Shown here: positions 14,408-29,400 of the stretch, in pieces
How the letters are laid out: the number at the start of each line of letters is the position of its first letter
Numbering within the stretch: the stretch's first letter is position 1
Assembly (NCBI GenBank): GCA_037783545.1
Contig: JBBELK010000015.1
Span: 992,001-1,056,000 of the forward strand
Direction: 5' to 3'
DNA length: 64,000 nucleotides
Source: Henricia sp. BOLD:AAB3569
Taxonomy: Eukaryota; Echinodermata; Asteroidea; Spinulosida; Echinasteridae
Notes under the pieces: model-generated
Databases searched by the model: none
What the model saw: only the letters and a program-made list of their open reading frames with translations
What the model was told of the DNA's origin: nothing
Position numbers and translations under genes: made by a program

Positions 14408-17400
14408 GCAGTATAATCTGCATAGTATGTTTTCGAGTGATTTTTTGTGTGTAAATTGTGTAGTTGTAAATATTGTAACCATGTGCAATTCAGCCGCAAG
14501 GCTGCGAGACAGTTTTTTAATAAATAAATAAATAAACTCAAACAATTTGGTGAAGCAACAAACAATATTTGGATTTCAGCTGGACAGACACAAGAACGTT
14601 GGCAGCATGAGCAAAGTGAATGAAGCCATGGATAAACTAGAGAAGATGCAACAAGAAACAAGGAGCCAACTTGAAGCCGTTATGAAGGCGGAGATTAAAT
14701 CAAGGTCAGTTTTTGGGACCTTAAAGAAAGATGTCTTAACTCTTAAGACGTAACTAAGACAGCATATGACTAATTTTGTCTTTTATTATCCTTAATCACA
14801 CATGGAGATAATGCCATTTGTATTTTTAACATTTTCATTGCCCAATTGCATCCAGGCAAAACCAACACAAACAAATAGAAGACAGGATCGAGGATGTTCA
14901 AGAGAAGCTAGGCGTGGCTATCTCCACCCTGCAACAGGCCATAGGAGGCATTAATGATCAAGTCGCTTCATCGACCAGACAGGTATGCCCTCGAAGTTTA
15001 CTAGCCATAACCCACAAACGAGATGACGTCACAATACTTCTCCGCACGAAGCATGATGGGATTAAATGTAGTACGTCTCGCTGAAGGGCCGCTCATTGAG
15101 TTTGTGTTACATGAGTCAAATTCATAGTTTACATCATGCTCTTCAACTGATTGGGATGCAGTTAGCCCGCGGCACTAGAGCCATCCGTGAAGAGTCTCTG
15201 AAAGATTTTTGATATAAATAAAGTTTTACGGTAGCGAAGCACCTACGACGTCAAATTCACAGACCAACACAAAACCCCATATGTCCTTTTATTAGAGTAC
15301 TCCAACAATCCCATGAACTCCTGCACGACGTGGTTTTGTTTACATTGTTGACGTTAACAAAATGCGGGTTTTATTACCATTAGAGGTAATTGAGGCAAAT
15401 TAAAAAGTAAAATCTAAACTTTTAAACTCTTATGAATTTGTTGTTTTTTTTCTGTTTAATTAACCGATTTGTAGCCAAATGGAGAGGATGGGGTAAGATT
15501 AAGAATGTACCTGCATGGATGCTTCATGTATATAAAGCGCGTGTTTTACTATATGTGACCCGCTCCGCAAAAAGTAGAATAAGTCGCGCAGGCTAGGTCG
15601 AGTTTTCGCGACCATAAATAGAAATCTGTGGCAGATCCATGCTCATTAAAATACAAAAATACAATGGAAATTCTAGTCGGTGCCCAGATACCGCCTGGAA
15701 TATGTCCGTGTTCCGCCTGAAATTTCCATTGTGTTTTAATGACCGTAGATCTTCTGCAGATTTTTCTTATGGTCGCAAAAACTCGACCTAGCTTGCGCGA
15801 CTTATTCTATCTACCTTTTTGCATGATTGAGGACAATCCCTTGTGTTTCCTTTTGTTCCTGTACTCTAACTCTCTCCCATAGATTAGGACCAGCTCGAAC
15901 AATAGAGACGATTCTCGAGGACATGAAAGGATCCTTTGTTATCCCTTTGTCTGTCTATCCTTGGTCGTAATACAATACAAGAGCATGTATACGTGCATGT
16001 CTTAAAGTGGTAATCAGAGCATGAATCGCCAAAAGACCTTGTTTTATCTCAAAAATTAAGATTCTATGCAATGATCTAATTATTCGTCGGTGAAAACCGA
16101 CACCATGTATTAAACTAGAGGTCTATCTTAACTGTAACTTAGGCTCTACATACTGCATTCTGTCGTAGCTCAGTTTACTTTTCTGTCAGTCTAGTATTTA
16201 GATCTAAAGATGCATCTGTAGTATTTAAGAGGTAATCTTCTGCTCTTTATTATTTTGTACAAATACATGTATGTGTCTGTTTTCAATACTGGAGAGACCT
16301 TTTACTCCAGGATTATATCTATGTACAATGTCATTCATCTTCTCTCAAAACAAAAGAAATATCTAAGTAGATAACTTCAGCTAAAGAACTGCAACGAATA
16401 GTGCCACAACATACCTTCCTGAAAGCTCCGAGTGCAAATTTCCAATATACCGTATGTAACAAGGACACCAAAAAATGTCACAAAGTATGTGTCCTATGTA
16501 TAATGTTACATACGTTAAATAGGAAATTTGTACACAGGTTTTTCTGAAAGGTCTGTTGTTGCACTATTTGTTTCTTAAGTTATCTTCTTAGATCTGTCTT
16601 GAGATATTTTGTTTTGAGAGAAGATAAATGGCATTGCACAGAGTTATGATCCTGGTGAAAAAGTCTCTCCAGTATTGAAAACAGACTTATATCCGTCTTT
16701 GTTTAGTTACATAGCAAAGCTAAAATCGTGTTTTGCCATTTGTACAAAGTAATTTCTGATTAATTTGTTCTTTGTGGGATCGAACTAATGCGAGTTCTGT
16801 ATCTGCACAGTACATGTGCAGAGACTTCGAAAATAGAGTTTAATGTAATTTTCTACTTAATTATGATGCCCTAATGAGTTAAGGGTCCACGATTTCTCTT
16901 TTCCTTACAGTATCAAGACAAAGTGAAAGACATGATAGATGAACAGGGTCAAGGAGGACTACGTGGCCTGGCTGACCTGGATGCAAGGGTCATGACCTTA
17001 CAGGCAAAGGTCACGGCGCAAGACGACAAGACAAAACAATACGTCAGTAAGGTAAGACTCTCAAACGATGCCAAGCTACGTAGTGATTTAAAGCCTTAAT
17101 TGTAGTATCAATGAACTGGGTCAAGGGGGACTACGTGACCTGGGGGTCATGACGACAAAACAATACATCAAAAAGGTACATGTAAGTCTCTCAAACGATG
17201 TTATTTTAAGCTCTAGTGTTTGTGAGTAAATATGCCAATTTATTGCGCAAATATGAAATTCTGTCTCGCCCAAACAAAATTGTGCCCTCCTTTTGTTTAC
17301 CACACAATAGCTGCCATCTTGTAGGGCACCTTTTGTTACTTAAACCGTTCAACAATGGAAGCACAATATGTGCAACCATGCATGTCCTCAAGGAACAAAG

Positions 17401-20400
17401 AAACTGCCCCACAAGATGGCGGCTATTCGATACGGTCTATAAATGCTAATCTACAGGATTCTTTTTTTATTTAAGCAATTTTTCATTTATTTTAATATAT
17501 ACAATTGTGTTTTTTTGCACAGGCAATTACTGATGCCATCAACGACAAGGTAAGCTAAATCACAAAATTATCTCTTGGAAGAGACCAACTTTAATGACGG
17601 ACTTCTTGCACAATTGAATTATTTCTGATTGATTGAGGAAAACCCATTTATTAGGAATTATCAGGATTTCTCATTAAAAATTGGTTTATAGGGCACCTGC
17701 CTCAAACGGGTCACACAATTCCATCGCTCACGCTAATTGGATTTAGATAATAAAGTCAACATTTTTCGTTCCTACAAAAGCTGTTACTGCAGTCTTTAAA
17801 AGATACTTTGTATGATGGCTATCTTAGGGAGCAATGCGTTAGGCACGAGTATGCATTTCGTGGGTCTATTAGGCTTGTGATTACTATGTCATTTTGGGAG
17901 TCAAATAATTCCAGGGGTGTAGGCTGGGGGGCGGGGGTGTTCTGCTTTGCAAATTTGTTTTGTTTTTTTGGTCATGATACCAACAAGTGACCGATCTCTG
18001 CTGTTGTCGAACACGAAGGCCTGAAACATTTGCCAAATTAAAGACTAAATTAGAGGTGGGGTAAAAAAGGGCAACATTTTACGCTCTGTAGACCCTGTGA
18101 AAATGTTGACAACTTTGGACGGCCCCTATTAAAGTGGGGAGGGTTAATTGGGCAATATTGGAATTGGATGCGGTGTGTTTTTCCCCCAGGCTGCCAAGTC
18201 CATGGTAGAGGAACAAGGTGACAAACTTGAGAAGATTGATGACTGGCGAGACAGCGCCGAGAAGAAACTTAAACAGATCAAGGAGAGAATGGACGAACTT
18301 GGACCGGAGGTGTGTATGCAAAGTTCTCTTTGGCTTTCACATTACATTTCCTTCCTCTATGGTTAGACATATAAATCTGCAACAGATCTGTGGATTTCCA
18401 TATTTTAGAGCGTGATCCAAAACTGATAAACACTGGATGAAAATTTCGAAAACTCTGAAAATAATACCTCGAACAGTAAAGAAATGTCCATATTTTACAA
18501 TCATATTACAAAAATAAACAGAATAAATTTGGCCATCACATTTTCAAGAAATAGTTGAAAATGCATGTTAACAAATTGTAGTTTTTGTCAATTTTATTAA
18601 TTGTCCGTCCCTCGCACATAAAAACAACTTTTGCATAAAACTGTAAAGTCAATTTCAACATGTGATAAACTGGGTGTGTGTATTAACATCAGTAGCAGGT
18701 AAACAAACAGGTTCACTTTAGTTTTCATTTGTTGTTGACTAAGGAAAGGCATTTGTCTCCTGATTTCCGTCCCTCATGTGAGGGACGGAATTGGATCACG
18801 CTCTTTACAAAAATGTGACTGTAGAAAAAGTTATGACATCTTGCTGTTGCCTCTTATCAGACTTGGTAAAGTTACTCACATTTTCTTCCAACCTGTGGAA
18901 CTGCGTGTAAAAATCGCTGACGCGTTTCCCAGTGGAAGATTGTGTAGATATATACACCCTAATATTTAGTTTTCTTTGATTACATTATCAGATCCGTACA
19001 ATGAACCGTACCAGCCTGACTATGCAGGACGACATGAAAGGTCTGTTTGATACGGAATCCAAGGATAGGTGAGTTATCAGTGTCCCAGTTACATCTGTAA
19101 CCATCACTTTATCAAAATATTTCCACACTTTATCAAGACTGAAGACTCAAAAAAATCATCCCCAAATAATGACAGCAACCATATCATGCAACATCATTAT
19201 GTAAATGACAACTTAATTTTTACTTGACCATTTTGTGGAATTTAAGAAATGTCACGTTTTTGTTTTAAAAATCATGGGACGACCCCAAGGGTTTGCAATA
19301 ATCATTTTTAGGCTGACCACCAAATGTTTTACCCCATTACTATGTTACATTTTTAGTGGTTTTTAAAGGCAGTATTGGAATCACAACTGTTGTGGGATTT
19401 AAAGCTACCATTCAAAAATCAGTGTCTTATTTTGGATTAGAACGCAAAACTGATAAAATCTTGAGAGCTAATTTCTGAAAATGCAGTGGCACGAGTCCCA
19501 TCGGCTAAATACTGGCGTCTTCAATGGTGATTGATGACGGTGTGAATGCTAATGAAATAAATAAATTCAACATGGCTGGCTTGATTCATTTTGGAAAACG
19601 ATACCCCGTTGTATACTTATCGAATTAGGTCACAAACTTGTTTGGGCATAGTATTGTCTGTGGTGGTTAGTCTTTGTTTGTTTTGTTCAGCTGAGTATCT
19701 GAAGATGAGGTCAATTTGATTTGGGTTTAAATTAAGACCATTTAAGCAGTGGTGCTGACTTGACTTGGTCACTCGAATTCAGCCTAAAGTCCCTAATATT
19801 TAATTTTCCTACTTATGACTGGACTTTGGAACGATGACTTGAAAGATTTCTCCCATTTGCCTACCTCTTTGTTTTGGGAAATGTTATTGAACTTTATCAT
19901 GGTTTGGCCATCTTTGCCTTGTTCCCTATTGACCCCCTTCGAACACGTGCAAATACGCCATTTTTGGAGTCAAATAATGCAGAGTCATTGTGGAAGCGAT
20001 GTGTGTGTGTCTCTAGTGGGCGTAACGCGGTTTATTTCACCAATGGGAGCCTTAGCATTGTGCGTTATGGACACACGCAACGCTCACGCACATTGCCTCC
20101 ACAACGACGTCATTGGCACGAGCTCAATAGTAAATGTCGGGCACAATCAGTGCATCTGCATGGGATAGCGCATGCAATCTTCTTATCCCACAAGCCTTCG
20201 CAGATGTGCAGTGTTTATCAAACCGTATTTTTACTCAGGATTCGTGATGTCCAGATGGTACGCCAAGACCTAGAAGCTAAGCATGCCAAACTGCTTCAAG
20301 AAATTGAAGCACTAAAGCAATCTATAGCAAGCAACAAGGATGCCGCTTCCCCTGGCCCCGCACCCGCACCGCTGTCGCAGAAAGAGAAGCTTGCACAAGG

Positions 20401-23400
20401 CAAGCCAGGCAAGCTGGATGACGCTACCAGGGCAAAGATTGATGATATGGATGAAGTCATCAATACGGTAAGCATGTCTGATTAGCTAATCGGTCAAGCA
20501 ATCCATAGTAAGCAGCGCTGTCACAGAAGGAGAAGCTTGCACAAGGCAGGCAGGCAAGCTGGATGAAGCTACCAGGGCAAAGATTGATGATATGGATGAC
20601 GTCATCAATTACGGTAAGCATGTCTGATTAGCTAATCGGTCAAGCAATCCATAGTAAGCAGCAAGCACCGCTGTCACAGAAAGAGAAGCTTCCACAAGAC
20701 AAGGCAGGCAAGCTGGATGAAGCTACCAAGGCAAAGATTGATGATATGGATGACGTCATTAATACGGTAAGCATGTCTGATTAGCTAATCGGTCAAGCAA
20801 TCCATAGTAAGCAGCAAGCACCGCTGTCACAGAAAGAGAAGCTTGCACAAGGCAAGCCAGGCAAGCTGGATGACGCTACCAGGGCAAAGATTGATGATAT
20901 GGATGACGTCATCAATACGGTAAGCATGTCTGATTAGCTAATCGGTCAAGCAATCCATAGTAAGCAGCAAGCACCGCTGTCACAGAAGGAGAAGCTTGCA
21001 CAAGGCAAGGCAGATGAAGCTACCAGGGCAAAGATTGATGATATGGATGACGTCATCAATACGGTAAGCATGTCTGATTAGCTAATCGGTCAAGCAATCC
21101 ATAGTAAGCAGCAAGCACCGCTGTCACAGAAGGAGAAGCTTGCACAAGGCAAGGCAAGCAAGCTGGATGAGGCTACCAGGGCAAAGATTGATGATATGGA
21201 TGAGATGAATTTGTCGCTGTTGTTGCAATTTCCTGAGCGCAACGAAAAATGCAAAATGAGAGAGAGGATTATGTCACAACTACCCTACCGCGCAATAATC
21301 CGAAAATCCAACTTTTTTTTTTTTTTGAGAGAGCTACCTCAGTTTTCATCACGACAGCCAATTGCATTGAACAATTTCTTATATTGACATTTCCATTTTC
21401 CCTTTTTATTTTGCATTTCAGCAACGGAAAAAGTATGAAGAGGTGAGTGCAATGTTTTTCTTTCATTCGCTTCAAAGAAAATGTGTTTTGCGGTGTTGGG
21501 GTTGTGTATTAAAACTAGCTGTGTGTATATTCTGTGTATCATTTGATTTTAGTAATTTCTTACTGCTTGTTTTATTGAATATTAATTAAGTCGTCTTTTG
21601 TAATTTGGTTATCAGAATTACATTTATATATTCCTTCAAATTCAAATGGCAGTTGATTTCCTGTAAAAGTATTTTAATTCTGACAATTTATACTGAACAT
21701 TAAACTGTAAAAACTAAATAATACTGTTGCCACACTGTCAAATGCCTCCAACAAAATAGATTAATGAGATGCATGTCCATGTAAACAGTAAAGGTTAATT
21801 GATACACATTCAGCCAGTCATACTAATTACCATCAACGGCCGTCAACAGCCACCATCGGCCAACCCCAGCATTCATCGGCCGCGTCCAGGCCGCCCCGCC
21901 AGAAAAAGAAGGAAATTGTAGCCAAAATAAAATTAAAAACATTTTCTTCAAAGGAGGTGCCTGTTTTGGCCGGCCGTACTCGTTGGCCATTTTGAATACA
22001 ATGCATCAGACGATACCACTATGCATTTATAGGGGTATTTTTATGCAAGTATCATTGTGTTGGGCGTTTTGTACATATGTACATTTATGTAGATGCGCAC
22101 ACAAAAGGTAGCATGCCCTTCTCCATGAATGGTTTGACCCACACAGCCAAAAGCAATATGGCTGCCACCGCACGGCGCAAAGCAATATCGTGAAAAAAAG
22201 TTACAGTATTCTTTCATTTTAAGGCAGATTTTTCTTTGTCATTGTGCTAGAATTGGCTAATTTCTCATTAAACATGTTAAAAGATGGCCGTTGACAGTAA
22301 TTAGTATGACCCCATTCAGCAATTTTATTACGACCACAATGTGCAAACTTGCTACATGTTTACCAGTGTTGTAGTCAAGATGAGGCAGCCCCAAGCAGGC
22401 CAAAAACGGATTAATTTACACCGGTTTCACAATGTGTGATTATATTTGGCCAACCTTGTGATATTTTTAAATAGTTTAAACTGTAACAATTGTTTTAATT
22501 GGGTCTTTCTATAAATTAGGGGTCCAATTTTGGTGTACCCCGTTACATTTTACATCTCGTTTTTGTAAATTCAGGACACATTCTTTAAATACTTTCCATC
22601 TCAAAGAGTGAGTACATAAAGTACAATTCATAAAAAATGGTTTAAAAGCCATTTTAATGATTTTTGTAAGAAAAATAACATCAGGTGTAATGAGGACACT
22701 AAATGTCACACTTTTGGACCCCTAATTTATAGAAACACCCAATTACAAGCAGTCACATTTTTACACTTTTATTTGTTATAGTTAAAGGAACAAGTTGGTA
22801 CAGCAGGGACCAGCATACAGACTGTCAAGGTTCACCTTGGCAGGAAAATAGATGCAGAGACCAAAGCGGTAAGTACTGGATCAGGAGTGCTTTTTCATAT
22901 AAACGTTAAAAAAGAGAAAATATTTCTACCTTATGCTGGAAGTCTACACTGCATTTGCAGTATTCTACAAATACATCCTAATCTTTAAGATGGCTGGGTT
23001 TAGAAATGCTGTAAATGGCAATAAACTGCATAATCCGAGAAAATAGGTTCAAAAGTAATGCTAAATTGTAAAAGTTTGTAACGGATAACAAAGCTTGCAT
23101 ACGCACAAAATGGTTAATGGAACCCAGTGATCAGGGGTAATTGTGAGCGCCCTGGGCACCAATTGCTTGGTGGATTTGTGCCATTTATTTTTATTTTCTA
23201 ATTTTTTGTCCGTCTCAACATGGATCAGAGGAGAGAGGAAGTACAGGACATGCAGGGCTTATTTGAGGATCTACAGGGCCGGCTGGCACACCTACTTAAA
23301 ACCCCATCCCCCAATTCTGGCCATAATAGCAGCACTGGAGGGGGAAATTCAGATGACAAAAATGGCTCAAGGTAGTAATCAGGACAGATAATTGTAAGTA

Positions 23401-26400
23401 AAAGATCAAGGTATCGGGTATTACGGTCTTGTCACATGCTCTAAATGAGCTATAAGGTCTGCAATATCGGTGGCGGATCCAGCCTCATTAAAATACAGGA
23501 ATACAAAGGAAAAGCGGGCGCTACATCCCCCTGAAATCCATTGTGTTCCTGTATTTGAATGACTGGATCCGCCACTGAATATTAACCCTTTAACCTTTAG
23601 TGACCAACAAATTTATACGATAACTATGCATCCGAAAAAAAATATATACGGTTAAAAGGGCCTCTGAAATGGTCGACCAATTCAGGCTCTCTTTGCAACA
23701 TGTACGATTATTACACTAACAGCATTTTTTACTCTAGCAACTTTTCTTGCCAAGACAGGGCGCTGTTTGTGTGATGTCACTTTAGGAATTCACCAGTGAA
23801 AGTAAAAGGAAAATATTAGGATTCAAACTGGAATGGGGGCCATTCTCTCGTTACATGTGTGGCTTTTTAAACTATTATGTTAAATACTCTTTCTGTTGCT
23901 GAATATTTTTGCATTAATATAGCATGGTAGTCAGCTACAGGGGTCACCTTATTTAAATTTATTTGAAATATTTTTTACAGGGAAACAATTTCTGTTATGT
24001 TTGCAACATTTCTGACGTCACACACGTAGCAGACATATTTCCCCCTGTAAAAAAAAAATTGAAACAAATGCTGTACTATTATATAGGGTGCCCCCTGTAG
24101 ATGACTACCATGCTATATTAATGCAAAAGTATTCAGCAACAGAAAAAAAATATTCAATATAATACAGTTTAAAAATGCTTCAAAGTGTCATACACGTAAC
24201 GGGAGAATGGCCCAATTGCTGTAAACTACTGCAGTTTCCACAGCCCATTTATTACATGAGATTGAGAACAGGGACCTTGAATGCAAGAAAAAACACACAA
24301 AGGATCACAAAAAACGTTTAAAAACGAAGAAAACAGGGGTACATGTATTTGTGTACAAATTAGCCATAGTGCCTAATGTGACATCACAACTTTACTCATG
24401 CAACATCTAGTATGCCTAATCACCATTGAAATGAAACAACCAAACTTGGGATGAGAGAAAAATTGCAAGGGCCTTATCGGGATTCGAACCCGAGACCTCT
24501 GACTCACCGGGCAGATGCTCCAACAGCTGAGCTATAAGGAACAGCTGGGGCGTGTTCAATAGCGCGATACGTATGCATACCGACAATACCTTCAACGGTG
24601 AAGGTATAGGAAAATACCCATACCGGCGTACGTATTGCGCTATTGAATGCGCCCCTTGTATACTCCCTCGGGACCCAACTTTGCTCATGAATATTGAAAT
24701 TCACATTAGCATAAAAACCGATAATTACACCTTAAGAATGGGTTTGTGACTAAAACATAACAGTTACCTGGCATGGATTAAAAGGAATAAAAATTACTTT
24801 TTTATAATTTACTCCAGTGAAACTGTACCAGGACAGCTTTATGTTAACTTCAGCAGAATGTTTCCATGCACAGAATAAATGGGATGCCTGAACTGTTTAG
24901 TTTCCTTCACAACATAACATTTTAACCTGTACAATGTAAAATTGCAAATACTGTACATAAGATAAATACTTTATTTATATTGCGCTTCTTCAACAGAAAA
25001 AGTATGTTTTGAGAGGTTTAATATAGCCGTGTGATTAAATTTAATGAAAGTACTTCCTGTGTGTAAACTTCCAGAAGCAATGTAGGAAATTAATTGATTC
25101 TAATGACACTCGAGATGTTTCGGTCGCATCACTGTAAATATTAGCCTGAGCCGTAGAACATCTGGTATGTTTAGACAGACGAGAAGTTGCCAGACAGAAT
25201 CAAAGATTGCGAAGACTTCTTTAGCCTTCCGCACTCCACATTGTTCAGTGTCCCAGGAATTTTCGTTCCCCCTATAAAATGTGTCCGTCTCTAGACCATA
25301 ATCTCTGTTCTCTTGTGCACCAACCCCCCTTCCCCAGAAAATTAGGTCCCAATGGACAGGGCTTTAGCGTCTGATGTACTGACGTACATGTACCTACTTT
25401 TGACATGCACACTTAGTATTCACTTGGCTGGACCAAATTGTTGTTGCTATGTGGTGCACGCGATACATGTTCACTCTAGGAAAGAATTTGCATGCATTTA
25501 AAGGCAGTATACATGATTGGTATCTCGAAAATCAGAAATGTTCACAGATTTACGCCTAACTTACACAATATAAACATGATGACCGTAGAAAACTTCCCCT
25601 GAAATGGTTGTCTGAAGTGCTATAGTCTTTGAGAAATTAGTAGAACAATTAGTTTTCGTTTCATGAGACGAAAATTCAATTCGCCCCAAAACCATTTCGC
25701 CCAAGTGCCATTTCACCCCCAAACCACTTCGTCCAAACACTACATCACCCAAATGCTACTTCGCCCCAGAACCACTTCGTGCACAGGCCGTGGTTCAGGG
25801 GTGAAATGACTGCAAATCCTTTTTTGACTGTTTTCTCAAAAGTTAGACGAAGTACGGAGCTGGTTTTTGCTCAGGTTGGTTTTAATCATGCATATCTTCA
25901 ATCACACAGGGGGATAAAACTATTTGTAACAGTTTACCAATCATGTATACTATCTTCAAGCAAACCATGACGTTTCAGGTCTATTGTCCCTCCCCCACCC
26001 CTGCTGCCCCACCCCTTGGTGAATTTTCAGCGCCCCTGGAGCAAAACGTGCAGGTTTTTGATTAAGTCACCTAAATTCTGTCCAAGCAGTGTGGATTTTG
26101 TCACAAAAAAGTAAAATCCCACCAAAGGTATTCCGACTTCAAATTTAATTCCCTTGAAAGGCATGCATTCTTAAAATAAAATAAACGTTACCAACATTGT
26201 AAATAACTTAATTTTGCATTTAAGCTGACTGTTGACATTTTTATATTTTATGGAGTGTTTTATTCTTGTCTTCGTTGTTGACGTCATTTCATTCTATGTG
26301 CAATGTAAATTGAGAACTACAACAATCGAACCTCGTTTATAAGAGATCCTTGCGAATTTGCAAATTACCTTAATATGATGGGAACCTTGTATTATTATTA

Positions 26401-29400
26401 AGCAGAATGTTGATTTCGCTGTGTTCTTATAGTATGACAGTCTATTTTATTTCTCTTTCAAGGGAAGGTGTTTTTGTGCCTAGTTATAATACTTTCATGA
26501 CTATAATGTTAAATTTTGTAAAAATTATACGCAGAACAAAATGGCTAAACAGAAAAAAATAATCTAACTGAACAACTTTGTACGACTTTATGCTAAGTTG
26601 ATTACGGCATACATGTAATAAAAACAAAGTGGACATCTATCCCACGTGTACACAGAACATATAGCTGTCAGTTTCATTAATTGGGCCCAAAAAACTATGA
26701 ATTGTAGGTTAGGGCGACAAATCGTGTGTAAAAAAGGTATATTAGGGCGACCTGCTCAATAGGGCGACATTTTGGTGTCGCCCTAATATTTTTGAGTTTA
26801 AAATTAATTTTTTTAGGTCAAAAAACTTTTTTTTAGGTCGAGAACCATTTTTATGGGGACTGGAGCTGTCTCTCTTCGGTCTGTGACCATCTCTGGAAGC
26901 TTTGGGTAAAAAAATAAGGTGTCATTTTGAGTGACTCTTGCCGAAATTTCGGTGGTCCCCGGCGAGAGTCTTCCCGAAATGTCGCCCCATTGCGGCATTC
27001 AGCGTTCTTTAAATTCTTATTATTATTATTATTTCTTTCTGGTATTCATACCAAGGATTCATCAATAGTGCTCATTGCACTGTCACTCGCAAGTGTGAGG
27101 AAACCCATGAAGAATTAGAAATGACCAGATACACCGTGGAATATTCCTTTGCTCTTCACGAAAGAATGCTCTGGGATCTTTAGAGTGCATTACCATTACA
27201 TAACACACTGGACCAACGGCTTTTCATCCCTTCCGAAGGATGGAGCAAGTGTGGTTGAGTGCCTTGCCCAAGGGCACAGGTACCGCAGCAGGATTCGAAC
27301 CCGCAACCCCACGTTTTCACCCATGATTGCAAGTCAATGACTCAAACCACTCGGCAACGGTACCCCACCGTTTCTAGGTTGTCTGCACAATATTCTATAA
27401 AATTTAAATTAAACCCCAAATACAGGATTTACAACCATCTAAAAGCAAAACTTCCATACGAAATACCATTTTTGTTTATTTTCAAGAAATATGGAATTTA
27501 TGTACGGTATATTATTTTAGTGATAGTCCAGCTCAAGAAACCGGTAACTTTTCTCTAAGCACTGCCTACAATTCACCGAATTTCATTACTCTGGATTTCC
27601 TCCGTTCCATCATTTATTTATTATTTATTTATTCACCATATCCAACAGCGGAGAACCGCCAATTACAGGAATGGGAGCAAGTGTGGTTGAGTGCCTTGCT
27701 CAAGGGCACAGGTGTCACAACCCGTCGCGGCCCGGATTCGAACCTACATTCTAGTACCAGCACAGGAACTTAAGTTCGACGCACTAGACCGCTCGGCCAT
27801 AACACCCCACAAGCATGCTACTTTTTGCTAATGGACGAAAGAAAGGGTCAAGAGAACAACAGGACAACAAGAAATTGTTATCACCTATAATGTCATTACC
27901 TAAATCCATTTGTGGAAATGACGAACAAAGCTTATTCTGTGCCTATAACAGAGCTGATTAGCCTACTCCCTTCAGCATCCCCCTGCACTCCCCACAAGAC
28001 GGACTAGGGATACGTGGAACTCTCAGTTCATTACTGCATGAGTGTGTGGTGACATTTGGTAAGCGAGAACTTGACCACGCATGGCCCATTCCAACCGAGA
28101 CTACGGCCACCAAACCATGCAAAGTACAACCCATTACAATTCTAAATATTCCTCAAGCACTTACACCTTATACCATGAATTATTACTGCAAGTCTGGGCT
28201 CGGCTAAACGGACATCGGACCAAATTCCTATAATAATTTACCCGCATTTTATTGACATATACTGTGGGATCAATAAAACATTAGTCGCCCGAAGTGGCGG
28301 AGCGTGTAGCTTTTTCAGAGACAATCGGCGGGCAAATAGACCACCTTCAATGGTTTTGTGGCCCTGCCTGGTCTAATTTCGCTTCGTGGGCTTTCTCTGC
28401 GATTTTTGCTACGCGATCGATGATCATATCGAGGGGTGTGTATTTCTTGCGACATTGGTTGAGGACGTGCTGCTAATGTGTGCGCTGTTATGACGTTGCA
28501 CGCCCCAAATGACATCTTTGGCAACTTAAAGATAGTATACATGATTGGTAAACTGTTACAAATAGTTTTATCCCCCCGTGTGATTGAAGATATGCATGAT
28601 TAAAACCAACCTGAGCAAAAACCAGCTCCGTACTTCGTCTGACTTTTGAGAAAACAGTAAAAAACGTTTGCAGTAATTTCGCCCCAAAACCACTTCGCCC
28701 TGAACCATTTCGCCCTGTGCACGAAGTGGTTTTGGGGCGAAATGGCATTTGGGTGATGTAGTGTTTGGACGAAGTAATTTGGGGCGAAATGGCACTCGGG
28801 CGAAGTGGTTTGGGGCGAAATGGCACTTGGGCGAAATGGTTTTGGGGCGAATTGAGTTTTCGTCTCATGAGACGAAAACTAATTGTTTTACTCATTTCTC
28901 AAAGACTAATATAGGCCTAATAGCACTTCAGAAAAAAACATTTCAGGGGACGTTTTCTAAGGTCATCATGTTTATATTGTGTAAGTTAGGCGTAAATCTG
29001 TGAACATTTCTGATTTTCGAGATTACCAATGATGTATACTGCCTTTAAGTCCCTTTATCAGCTCAAGATGAAGAAGGAGATGTATAGTTTTAGAAGTGGG
29101 AGGAAAATCCTCGGGAAAATCTCCTGGGGGAAACCCACGCAGCCGCCAGGTAGGAACTGCAAACCAAATCCACATTTTCATTTGCCAATTTTAACTCCAA
29201 AGAAAGCACAGAGACCCTAATTTTTTACGACAGTTTAAAATTGCTCTTTTGCGTGGAGGGGATTTATGTTAAAAAGTAATGCAGGAACAATCTTCTGGTG
29301 CTTTCTGGGCAAGGCTTAGAACGTCTTAAACGACACTCTTATTGCTCGTTGTAGAAAATTTAAACGGGAAAAATTGTACAGATGCACAGCTCAGGGACTA

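Noticed and set aside
28488..28895. 135-residue minus-strand ORF rich in FRPKPLRP words
   Set aside because: It is a translation of the GGGCGAAATGG minisatellite in a family E element.
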